Below, piece by piece: positions 52,250 to 60,382 of a stretch of DNA of 64,000 nt. This DNA comes from Phyllobacteriaceae bacterium (GTDB lineage Bacteria > Pseudomonadota > Alphaproteobacteria > Rhizobiales > Rhizobiaceae): positions 1 through 64,000 of the forward strand of contig JANSXT010000012.1 in NCBI GenBank assembly GCA_024742765.1. Reading direction: 5' to 3'. The notes under the pieces were generated by a model that saw nothing but the letters and a program-made list of their open reading frames with translations, did no database searches and was not told the DNA's origin. Position 1 is the stretch's first letter, and each line of letters opens with the position of its first letter. The position numbers and the translations under genes are program-made.

Positions 52250-53773
52250 ATGTTCATTGTCCAAGACCATTCCGACACCGATCTTGTGTCCTTGAGGGCT
52301 GTCCGGCGGCTGGTGCTGATTGCCTGTCTGGCGGTCGCCTGGGCCGTCGTGCCAACCCTTTCGGACATGGCGCCGGGTATCGCGCTGGCCGACGATGACG
52401 GAGACGATGGCGATGATGGCGACGACGGGGATGATGGCGACGATGGCGGCAGTTCATCGGGCGGCGGTTCGTCCGGCGGCGGATGGTCGGGCGGCGGCAG
52501 CGATCGCTCGTCGAACCGCCCGTCGGGTCGCAACCTGTTGCGGATCTTCCGCGAGCCGCGCCGGGCACAGCGACCGCGACGCGCGCAAAGGCCGCGCCAG
52601 GCCCAGCAGCCGCGCCGTGCGCAACAGCGCCCCGCCGCACCGCCGCCGCCTCCCCTGCCCGATTTCGCGCCGGCCGAGATCGTCGCCCTGGGCCTGACCG
52701 ATCCCAGCGTCACCGCGCTCGAAGCGTTGGGCTACACCGTTCTGCAGCGCGACCAGATCGCGCTGGTGGATGCGTTCGTGACACGTCTGCAGGTGCCTGC
52801 GGGCACCGGTCTGGACGATGCGCGGGTCGCGGTCGAGGCGGTGCAGCCGGGCACGCAGGCCGACTTCAACCATTTCTACCGGCCGGGCGGAGCCGAGCCC
52901 TGCCGGGAATTGTGGTGCATCGCGCCCAATCTCATCGACTGGCCCGATCCGAAAGCCAATGCGCGTTGCACCACCGATGTCACGATCGGGCTGATCGACA
53001 CCGGCATCAATGCCGACCACGAAGCGCTCAAGGACAGCCAGTTGACCGTGCTGAAAACCGCCGAAGAGGCGCTGCCACGCTCCAGCCGGCAGCACGGCAC
53101 CGCTGTTGCGGCCATTCTGGTCGGCTCCATGCAGACGAGGTCGCCGGGCCTGTTGCCGGGTGCGGAGATCGTCGCCGTCGACGCGTTCCACCGCGGCGGC
53201 CAGGGCGACAATCGCAGCGATGTCTATACGCTCGTGCGGTCGCTGGACACGCTGGCCGGCAACGACGCCCGGATCATCAATATGAGCCTGGCCGGCCCGG
53301 CCAACACGCTGCTCGAAGACATGGTGCGCGAACTGAATGCGCGCGGCATTTTTCTGGTCGCCGCCGCCGGCAATGCGGGTCCGCGATCCGATCCGGCCTT
53401 TCCGGCCGCCTATGAGCGGGTGTTTGCCGTCACCGCGATCGACAATGGGAAGCGCGTCTACCGGCGCGCCGGACGCGGGGCCCATATCGACTTTGCCGCG
53501 CCGGGCGTCGAGGTCTGGACCGCAGCTTCGGTGCGCGGCGCCAAGACCCGGACCGGAACCTCGTTCGCCACACCGTTCGTCACCGCCGCGCTTGCCGTCT
53601 TGCGGGCCAACAATCCCGGACTTGAGACCTATGAGCAGGCCAAGGAGCGGCTGACGGCCGCTGCCGAGGATCTGGGCGAACCGGGTTTTGACGATGTTTT
53701 CGGCCACGGGCTGATCCGTGCGACCGATCTGTGTGCGCCCGAAGACACCACGGTCTCTCCGCACACGCTTTAG
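52250..53773 (+). CDS. Secreted S8 (subtilisin-like) serine peptidase with Asp-Asp-Gly repeat
   Basis: A 507-residue exported protease. The signal (LVLIACLAVAWAVV) ends at ALA-DD near residue 47. Then come six Asp-Asp-Gly units (48-66), a Ser/Gly linker (68-84) and an Arg/Pro/Gln stretch of RRAQRP repeats (104-128). The catalytic domain has Asp250 (IGLIDTGINADHE), His282 (SSRQHGTAVAAIL), oxyanion Asn375 (AAAGNAGPRSD) and Ser438 (GTSFATPFVTAAL). The start at 52250 has GGGGAG and lies after the predicted promoter; earlier in-frame ATGs would lie inside the promoter or the sigma gene. Confidence 0.92.
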   Translation: MFIVQDHSDTDLVSLRAVRRLVLIACLAVAWAVVPTLSDMAPGIALADDDGDDGDDGDDGDDGDDGGSSSGGGSSGGGWSGGGSDRSSNRPSGRNLLRIFREPRRAQRPRRAQRPRQAQQPRRAQQRPAAPPPPPLPDFAPAEIVALGLTDPSVTALEALGYTVLQRDQIALVDAFVTRLQVPAGTGLDDARVAVEAVQPGTQADFNHFYRPGGAEPCRELWCIAPNLIDWPDPKANARCTTDVTIGLIDTGINADHEALKDSQLTVLKTAEEALPRSSRQHGTAVAAILVGSMQTRSPGLLPGAEIVAVDAFHRGGQGDNRSDVYTLVRSLDTLAGNDARIINMSLAGPANTLLEDMVRELNARGIFLVAAAGNAGPRSDPAFPAAYERVFAVTAIDNGKRVYRRAGRGAHIDFAAPGVEVWTAASVRGAKTRTGTSFATPFVTAALAVLRANNPGLETYEQAKERLTAAAEDLGEPGFDDVFGHGLIRATDLCAPEDTTVSPHTL

Positions 53774-53819
53774 GCGGAAAGACCGCGTTAAGCCGACCGG
53801 CTGGGCCGGCACAATCCGA

Positions 53820-54419
53820 TCAGATCAGATCGGCAGACCAGGCGACGATCTCGGTGGCGACGCCGGCAAAGGCCGCGTTCAGCGCGGCAACATAATCGTC
53901 CGGGCTGCCGGTGCGCGACACCGGAACCGATGCGGTAAAGCGCCGGTCGGCGGCGACGACACCGTTGCGGTCGTTGAGCAGCTTCACCTCGATCTCAACC
54001 TGTGCGGCGGCGGCGGGGATGTCGATGCCGAATTCGGCGATGTTGGTGACGATCTGATAGTCGATCGCCAGCCCCTGCCCCGGAAGGCCGACGCCGTCAA
54101 AACGGTCCGCCCGGTCGAAGCTTTCGGCCAGCCGGCGCTGAACCAGGCGCGGCAGCCGGTCGCCCCATTGCGCATCACCCAGATACTGGATGGCGAACGG
54201 CGCGGTCTCGACGACGATGTTCTGGGAATCGAGCGCCTGCACGGCACCGGGCTCGGCAATCAGGATCTGCGTGCCGCGGCGCACCGGTCCCGCGGACACA
54301 TCGCGCGGCGCCACCAGATCGAACGTGTCGGGCGGTTCGCCCGTGCCGCCAAGCGCGGCGCAGCCCTGAACGAGGCCGACCGACAACACAAGCGCGGCGA
54401 TGGATCGTGGCAGACGCAT
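53820..54419 (-). CDS. ABC-type transport auxiliary lipoprotein (MCE system, PqiC/DUF330-like)
   Basis: A 199-residue outer-membrane lipoprotein candidate. The lipobox LVLSVGLVQGCAALGG places the acylated Cys about residue 20. The mature part includes DTFDLVAPRDVSAGPVRRGT and QILIAEPGAVQALDSQNIVV, the pattern of auxiliary lipoproteins that partner MCE transporters. It is the last gene of the MCE operon. A start 8 codons upstream (MGKPGWRP) is possible. Confidence 0.85.
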   Translation of the reverse strand: MRLPRSIAALVLSVGLVQGCAALGGTGEPPDTFDLVAPRDVSAGPVRRGTQILIAEPGAVQALDSQNIVVETAPFAIQYLGDAQWGDRLPRLVQRRLAESFDRADRFDGVGLPGQGLAIDYQIVTNIAEFGIDIPAAAAQVEIEVKLLNDRNGVVAADRRFTASVPVSRTGSPDDYVAALNAAFAGVATEIVAWSADLI

Positions 54420-54571
54420 CGGCCGCCAGCCCGGCTTACCCATGATACTCATGCACCCCGTAACCGCCCCCGATACAAACCCAAACGACCGGCGCAAACG
54501 AACAATCCAAGCAACCGGACCTTATCTGACACTGGACCAACCGGCAGTCAGGCCCCGGCCCTCTTGGCTTA

Positions 54572-56254
54572 TCAGCGGCGCTCGCGCCCGTCAAAGCGCT
54601 TGACGCCGCCATCGCCTCCGAAGATCAGTTGCTGGGGATCGCGCTCGATGCTGGTGATCGCCTGCTCGATGCGCGAAATCGACCGCCGCGTTTCGTTGAC
54701 CAACGCCTCGATATCGCGCAGCCCGCGATCGGAAAACCGCTCCAGACCGCCGCCAATGCTGTCGAGCCGCGCATTGAGGTTGCTCGCGACGTCGCGGAAG
54801 GAGCGCAGCGTATCGCTGGCCTCGGCAATCAGGTTCTGGCCGCCCGCGCCGCCTTCGCCCAGAAACCCGTCGAGCTTTTCGAGAACACCATCGACGCGCA
54901 CCGAGGCCGCGTTCAGCCGTTCGGACATTTCGGTGACGTTGGCGAAAATGGTGTCGATGTCATCGCCGCGCCCTTCGAGCTGGGCAGTCACGCCCTCAAT
55001 GTCGGCGGTGATGTCGCGCGCCGCCCGGCCCGCATCGGCAAAGCCGGCCACCGCTTCGCCCACCGTATCGGGATCGACGGCGCCCAGAAGCTGGTCGACG
55101 CGGTCGAACGAAGTCTCAACGCGTGTGCCGACATTTTCCAGCCCCTCGAATGTGCGCGTCACCGAAGCCAGCAGCGTATCGATGTCGCCCGATGCTTGGC
55201 TCAGATCGCCGGTGAAGCCGCGCACGTCGGCGATGATGGTGCGCACTTGCTCGGGGTCGATGGCCGTCAGTAATTCATCGGCGGTCTGGGCCGTCCTGGA
55301 CACCGAATCCACCAGACCCTGCGCCGCCTGGCCGGCTTCGGCCAACCCGTCGACAGCGGCACGGACCGCTTCGGGATCGACGGCGGCAATCAGCGCGTCG
55401 ACCTGATCGAACGACTGGTCGACCCGGTCGCCGATCGTCTCGAGCCCCTCAAGGGTCGTGCGCGCCGACGCGACGAGGCCGTCCAGATCGTCCGATGCCT
55501 CGTTGAGATCGGCCGCAAAACCGCGCACTTCGGACACGATCGCGCTGACATCCTCCGGATCGACGGCCGCGATCAGTTCGTCGGCGCCGGACAGGGTGCG
55601 TTCCAAGGTGACCGACATGGTGCCGAGCGACTCGCCCAGATCGCCCATGCCGGACAGGAATTCGTCGATGCGGCCCGAATTGGCCGCCAGCGCGTCGCTG
55701 ATCTCGGTGACATTTTCGACCGCCTGCGTCAAAGGCCCGCGCGCGTCGGCGACAAAGCTCTCAATGTCGGTCAGGATGTTGTCTGCGCGGTTGGCAATGT
55801 CCTGGGCGGTGGCGAGCAGGTCGTTCAGCGCCGTGGGATCGGCGGAGATCGTCGCCACTCTCCCCTCTTGCTCGGCCAGTTCGAACACATTGGGCTGGTC
55901 AACGGCCCCACCCTCAAGCTCGATATGGGCAATGCCCGTCAGGCCGGTAAACGACAGGACGGCCTTGGTTTCGGCGGTGATCGGCAGGTCGCGGCGCACC
56001 TGGGTTTCGGCGATCACGACGCCCGGATCGGTCGCGTCGAAGCCAAGCCGGTCGACCTTGCCCACATCGATGCCGTTGAACTTGACGACGCTGGAATTGG
56101 CCAGGCCCGTCACCGAACCGGCAATCACGATGTTCAGCCGCGCCGTCTCGCCGCCGGTGTCGTTGCGCGCGAACCAGTAGACAAAGGCAAAGGCGGCGGC
56201 GAACACCAGAACGGTGAACGCGCCGACGGCGACATAGTTGGCCTTGGTTTCCAT
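54572..56254 (-). CDS. MCE (MlaD-like) family protein with long repetitive helical tail
   Basis: A 560-residue inner-membrane-anchored protein. One N-terminal helix (METKANYVAVGAFTVLVFAA) is followed by an MCE domain (residues 38-118, SVVKFNGIDVGKVDRLGFDA) that forms a hexameric lipid-binding ring. The remaining 430 residues are helical and repetitive, including two adjacent 101-residue units (224-324, 325-424). Ordinary MlaD is under 200 residues; the tail may build a long periplasmic tunnel. It starts 13 bp after the ATPase gene. Confidence 0.9.
   Translation of the reverse strand: METKANYVAVGAFTVLVFAAAFAFVYWFARNDTGGETARLNIVIAGSVTGLANSSVVKFNGIDVGKVDRLGFDATDPGVVIAETQVRRDLPITAETKAVLSFTGLTGIAHIELEGGAVDQPNVFELAEQEGRVATISADPTALNDLLATAQDIANRADNILTDIESFVADARGPLTQAVENVTEISDALAANSGRIDEFLSGMGDLGESLGTMSVTLERTLSGADELIAAVDPEDVSAIVSEVRGFAADLNEASDDLDGLVASARTTLEGLETIGDRVDQSFDQVDALIAAVDPEAVRAAVDGLAEAGQAAQGLVDSVSRTAQTADELLTAIDPEQVRTIIADVRGFTGDLSQASGDIDTLLASVTRTFEGLENVGTRVETSFDRVDQLLGAVDPDTVGEAVAGFADAGRAARDITADIEGVTAQLEGRGDDIDTIFANVTEMSERLNAASVRVDGVLEKLDGFLGEGGAGGQNLIAEASDTLRSFRDVASNLNARLDSIGGGLERFSDRGLRDIEALVNETRRSISRIEQAITSIERDPQQLIFGGDGGVKRFDGRERR
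54980..55585 (-). repeat. Two tandem 101-residue coding repeats in the MCE protein
   Basis: Residues 224-324 (from ADELIAAVDPEDVSAIVSEV) and 325-425 (from ADELLTAIDPEQVRTIIADV) align without gaps. Both contain RGF(A/T)xDLxxASxDxDxLxAS, a TxEGLExxGxRVxxSFDxVD block and AVDPxxV. The unit length is 303 bp. Residues before 224 show fainter similarity, suggesting an older third unit. Confidence 0.7.
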
Positions 56255-56267
56255 TGCAGTTCGTTGC

Positions 56268-57044
56268 CTACTCTACCTTGGCGGGAATATGGCGCGCCCG
56301 CTTGCCACGGAAATAGGATTTGATCCAGGCATTGTCATGCTCCAGCATCACCGACAGCGGCCCGGCGGCGATCACTTTGCCCTCACCAAGCACCGCGATG
56401 CGGTCGGCGACGGTGAACAGGCTGTCAAGATCGTGGGTCACCATGTAGACCGTCAGGCCCATCGTGTCGCGCAGTTTGGCGATCAGTTCGTCGAATTCGG
56501 CCGCGCCGATCGGATCGAGCCCGGATGTCGGTTCATCCAGAAAGACGATGTCCGGATCGAGCGACAATGCACGGGCCAGCGCCGCGCGCTTGATCATGCC
56601 GCCCGACAGTTCGGAGGGATACTTGTCGCCGTCGGTCGGTTTCAGCCCGACCATTTCCAGTTTGACGATCGCCAGTTCGCGCATCAGCTTGGGTGGCAGT
56701 TGGACATATTCGCGCATCGGCACTTCGACATTTTCAGCCACCGTCAGCGCCGAGAACAGCGCGCCATGCTGGAACAGAACGCCCATGCGCATGTCGATCT
56801 GGATGCGCTCGTCCTCGTCGGCGGCCGCCAGATCGTGCCCGAAGATCGATATCCGGCCGCCCTGCCTCGGCGTCAGGCCCAGTATGGCACGCATCAACAC
56901 CGACTTGCCCGTGCCCGACGCGCCGACAAAGCCGAGGATCTCGCCGCGCCGGACATCGAGATCAAGCCCGTCCAGAACGACATTGCTGCCAAAGCGCACA
57001 TGCATGTCGTTTACACTGAGGATGATGTCGCTGCCCTGCGCCAT
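56268..57044 (-). CDS. MCE system ABC transporter ATP-binding protein (MlaF-like)
   Basis: A 258-residue ATPase. Walker A is FVGASGTGKSVLMRAILGL, the signature is LSGGMIKRAALARALSLDPD (LSGGM, as in MlaF), Walker B is IVFLDEPTSGLDPIGA and the H-loop is MVTHDLDSLFTV. It powers phospholipid transport between the membranes together with the MlaE-like permease. Its ATG shares one base with the permease stop (TGATG). Confidence 0.93.
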   Translation of the reverse strand: MAQGSDIILSVNDMHVRFGSNVVLDGLDLDVRRGEILGFVGASGTGKSVLMRAILGLTPRQGGRISIFGHDLAAADEDERIQIDMRMGVLFQHGALFSALTVAENVEVPMREYVQLPPKLMRELAIVKLEMVGLKPTDGDKYPSELSGGMIKRAALARALSLDPDIVFLDEPTSGLDPIGAAEFDELIAKLRDTMGLTVYMVTHDLDSLFTVADRIAVLGEGKVIAAGPLSVMLEHDNAWIKSYFRGKRARHIPAKVE

Positions 57045-58228
57045 CAGAAATCCACCGCGGCAAAGAACATCGCAAACAGCCCGTCGACGACGATGACTAC
57101 GAAGATGGCCTTGACGACCGAGGCGGTGACGCGGGCGCCGAGCGACTCGGCGCTGCCGCCCACCTTCATGCCCTCGACCGAGGCGATGATGCCGATGATG
57201 ATCGCCATGAAGGGCGCCTTGATGATGCCCGCAAGGAATGTCGACATGTCGATCGCATCGCGCATCCTGAGGATGAACGCTTCGGGATTGATGCCCGAAT
57301 AGGCCTGGGCGACGAACATGGCGCCCGCCAACGCGGCGAAGTTGGCGATCAGGGTCAGAAGCGGCAGGCCGATGACCAGCGCCACAAGGCGCGGAAAGAC
57401 CAGGACGCCGATCGGGTTGAGCCCGATGACCGTCAGCGCATCCACCTCTTCGCGCATCTTCATCGAGCCGATTTCGGCGGTGATGGCGCTGCCGGACCGG
57501 CCGGCGATCATGATGGCGGTCAGAAGGACGCCGATCTCGCGCAGGACGAGGATTGCCACCAGGTCGACGACGAAGATCTCGGCGCCGAAATAGCGCAGCT
57601 GGAAGGCGCCCTGCTGGGCGATGATCGCGCCGATGATGGTGGACATCAGGATGATGATCGGAATGGCGCGCACGCCCATCCGGTCGATCTGGTTGATCAC
57701 CGGTGCCCATGCCATCGGATTGCGGTGGCCCGATTTCATCTGGCTGCCGCGCACCGCCGCGCCAAGCATGTGCAGGCCCATCGTCGCATCGCTGCGCAGT
57801 TCCATCACGTAGCGGCCGATGGTCGCCAGGACGGCCGCCGGCCCGCCGCGACCGGCCGTCGGCGGCGTCTCCGGGCGGGCGACGTTTTCGGCGACTTCGT
57901 CGATCAGTGTCTGGGCGCCCTGCTTCAACCCACTGAGGCGCACCGGCTGGTTGCGTGCCTGGGCGACGCGCATGGTGCGCACGATCAACCAGGCGCCAGC
58001 CGTGTCCAGATGCGCGACATCGCTGGCATCGATCCTCAGCGTGCCCGCGTCGCCCGTCGCCTTGACCGTCCGGGTCAGTTCGGCGTCGACCGCGCCGACC
58101 GTCGCGGTCAGCCACACGCCGGAAAGGCGCAGCACGGGATCGCCGTCCGCGCGGTCGGCCTGGACCGTCGGCAGTGCCTCCTGGGGACCGCCCGGTTCCG
58201 CAAACTCATCGCTGTGGACCAGTGCCAT
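57044..58228 (-). CDS. MlaE-like permease with N-terminal STAS-type domain
   Basis: A 394-residue protein. Residues about 20-115 resemble a STAS/MlaB domain (GTLRIDASDVAHLDTAGAWL, then QPVRLSGLKQGAQTLIDEVA). The rest is an MlaE permease with NPMAWAPVINQIDRMGVRAI, AEIGSMKMREEVDALTVIGL and NPIGVLVFPRLVALVI. The regulatory STAS subunit, a separate gene (mlaB) in E. coli, is thus fused to the permease. It is first in the MCE operon. About 150 bp separate it from the divergent epimerase gene. Confidence 0.93.
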   Translation of the reverse strand: MALVHSDEFAEPGGPQEALPTVQADRADGDPVLRLSGVWLTATVGAVDAELTRTVKATGDAGTLRIDASDVAHLDTAGAWLIVRTMRVAQARNQPVRLSGLKQGAQTLIDEVAENVARPETPPTAGRGGPAAVLATIGRYVMELRSDATMGLHMLGAAVRGSQMKSGHRNPMAWAPVINQIDRMGVRAIPIIILMSTIIGAIIAQQGAFQLRYFGAEIFVVDLVAILVLREIGVLLTAIMIAGRSGSAITAEIGSMKMREEVDALTVIGLNPIGVLVFPRLVALVIGLPLLTLIANFAALAGAMFVAQAYSGINPEAFILRMRDAIDMSTFLAGIIKAPFMAIIIGIIASVEGMKVGGSAESLGARVTASVVKAIFVVIVVDGLFAMFFAAVDF

Positions 58229-58376
58229 GTCATCGTTCTAACGCCTGCAAGCCCGCCCGTCAGCCATAAAGGCGGGCCCTGCCCGCGATACACGCCCATC
58301 GTGGCCGTTGCACAACGCCCCCCGCCGGGCGTATGCCCATTGGTCAGGCAGCGCCCTTGCAAGGATTTTCGACATC

Positions 58377-59378
58377 ATGGCCCCATCGCTCTCGCTGACC
58401 GCCAACGCCGAGACCTTTCCGATTGACGGGCGCTTCCGCATCGCGCGCGGCGAACGCACCCATGCCCATGTCATCGCCTGCACGCTGGATGACGGCACCC
58501 ATTCGGGCCATGGCGAATGCGTGCCCTATGCCCATTATGACGAAACCGTCGACGGTGTGATCGCCCAGCTCGAAGCGCTGGCGTCGCTCGATGCGGCGGC
58601 TCCCTGCGACGAACTGCGCATCGAGCTGGCATCGGCCTTGCCGCCGGGCGCGGCGCGCAACGCCGTCGACTGCGCGCTGTGGGACCTCGATGCCAAGCGC
58701 TCGGACAATCGCGTGCACACGCTGGTGTGCCGGCATCCGCCGCGCCCGGTCGAAACCGCGCTCACCCTGTCGCTCGACACGCCCGAAAACATGGCCGATG
58801 CGGCGCGCGCGGCCAACAAGAGGCATCTTTTGAAGATGAAGCTGGGCGGCGATGATGCCGACATCGCCCGCATGCATGCCGTGACGGCCAACGCCCGCGA
58901 TGCGCGGATCATCGTCGATGCCAACGAATCCTGGCGCGAGGACAATCTGATCGCGATGATGGAGGAAGCGGCGCGGCTGCACATCGCGCTGGTCGAACAG
59001 CCGCTTCCGGTCGGCAAGGACGCCATTCTCGGCCGCATCCCGCATCCCGTGCCGGTCTGCGCCGACGAAAGCGCGCATACGAGCGCCGATCTCGATGCGC
59101 TCGGCGGGCTTTATGACGTGGTCAACATCAAGCTCGACAAGACCGGCGGGCTGACCGAGGCGCTGGCGATGCGCGACAAGGCACGGCAGATGGGGTTTGG
59201 CGTCATGGTGGGCTGCATGGTCGGAACCTCGCTTGCCATGGCGCCCGCCGTGCTTCTCGCCCAGGACGCCGATTTCATCGATCTGGACGGACCGCTGCTG
59301 CTCGCGCGCGACCGAAAGCCCGCGCTTCACTATTATGGCAGCACGGTTTCGCCACCCGAACCGGCCCTTTGGGGATGA
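58377..59378 (+). CDS. Enolase-superfamily dipeptide epimerase (L-Ala-D/L-Glu epimerase type)
   Basis: A 333-residue enzyme. The active site has two-base chemistry: the Lys-x-Lys pair in HLLKMKLGGDD, metal ligands Asp in IIVDANESW, Glu in LVEQPLPVG and Asp in CADESAHTSAD, and the opposite Lys in NIKLDKTGGLTEALAMRDK. Together these fit dipeptide epimerases (YcjG/YkfB) that recycle murein peptides. The ATG at 58377 was chosen over 58308 because the upstream 23 codons are not family-like. Confidence 0.85.
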   Translation: MAPSLSLTANAETFPIDGRFRIARGERTHAHVIACTLDDGTHSGHGECVPYAHYDETVDGVIAQLEALASLDAAAPCDELRIELASALPPGAARNAVDCALWDLDAKRSDNRVHTLVCRHPPRPVETALTLSLDTPENMADAARAANKRHLLKMKLGGDDADIARMHAVTANARDARIIVDANESWREDNLIAMMEEAARLHIALVEQPLPVGKDAILGRIPHPVPVCADESAHTSADLDALGGLYDVVNIKLDKTGGLTEALAMRDKARQMGFGVMVGCMVGTSLAMAPAVLLAQDADFIDLDGPLLLARDRKPALHYYGSTVSPPEPALWG

Positions 59379-59452
59379 GCCGGCGTTGACGCCGCCTTGC
59401 AATCGTTTAGGTCGTGAGCGGAAACGTTATCAGCCAAACCGGGAGGACGGGC

Positions 59453-60229
59453 ATGGATCTGGGGTTGAAGGGCAAACGCGCGATCGTGTGCGCATCGAGC
59501 CGCGGACTGGGACGCGGATGCGCCGAGGCGCTGGCCCGCGAAGGCGTCGATCTGGTCATCAATGGCCGCAACGAGGAAGTCACCGAGAAGACCGCAAACG
59601 AATTGCGCGCACATGGCGTCAGCGTCGATGTCGTGCTTGGCAGCGTGTCGGACCCCGAAACCCAGGACGCGCTGCTGGCAGCGTGCCCCGAGCCCGACAT
59701 TCTGGTCAACAACAATGGCGGGCCGGCCTTGCGCGACTTTCGCGAACTGGACCGCGATGCGCTGCTGGACGGCGTCACGCAGAACATGGTCACGCCCATC
59801 GAACTGATCCAGCGGACCATTGACGGCATGGCCGAACGCGGCTTCGGCCGGATCGTCAACATCACATCGCTGTCGGTCTATCAGCCGATCCTGGGGCTCG
59901 ACCTTTCCTCGGGCGCCCGCGCCGGCCTGACCGCGTTCCTCGCCGGCATCGCCCGGTCCGTTGCCGGCAGCAATGTGACGATCAACAACATCCTGCCCGG
60001 CAAGATCGACACCGACCGCATCCGCCAGACCATGGTCTATGCCGCCGACAAGCGCGGCGTGGACCTTGACGAGGAAAAGGCCCGCCAGATCAGTGCCATC
60101 CCTGCCGGCCGCCTTGGCACGCCCGGCGAGTTCGGCGCCACCTGCGCGTTCCTGTGCTCCACCCATGCCGGCTACATCACCGGCCAGAACATCCGGCTCG
60201 ATGGCGGGGTCTATCAAAGCGCCTTCTGA
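59453..60229 (+). CDS. Short-chain dehydrogenase/reductase-like protein lacking YxxxK
   Basis: A 258-residue SDR fold protein similar to 3-oxoacyl-ACP reductases. The cofactor motif is IVCASSRGLGRGCAEAL, followed by ILVNNNGGP (NNAG-like) and Ser139 in VNITSLSV. The catalytic YxxxK should lie at 152-156 but reads SSGAR, so both Tyr and Lys are lost. This recalls a divergent SDR branch with unknown chemistry. The ATG at 59453 has GGAGG upstream. It follows the epimerase gene by 74 bp. Confidence 0.82.
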   Translation: MDLGLKGKRAIVCASSRGLGRGCAEALAREGVDLVINGRNEEVTEKTANELRAHGVSVDVVLGSVSDPETQDALLAACPEPDILVNNNGGPALRDFRELDRDALLDGVTQNMVTPIELIQRTIDGMAERGFGRIVNITSLSVYQPILGLDLSSGARAGLTAFLAGIARSVAGSNVTINNILPGKIDTDRIRQTMVYAADKRGVDLDEEKARQISAIPAGRLGTPGEFGATCAFLCSTHAGYITGQNIRLDGGVYQSAF

Positions 60230-60382
60230 CGCGTTTCCAGCAAGGCTTGAATCGTTTCAGCCGCTGCAGGAAACGCACCGGGTCGTGCGCTCATGACGTA
60301 GGTCCTTTTCCACCAAACGGAATTGTCGCGACCGCCGCATTGGTCTACCGGTTGTCAAAAACAAGGACCGGGAGGGGTGGCC

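Noticed and set aside
60231-60276. Inverted repeat GCGTTTCC/GGAAACGC after the SDR gene
   Set aside because: The loop is about 30 nt and no T-tract follows, so it is not supported as a terminator.
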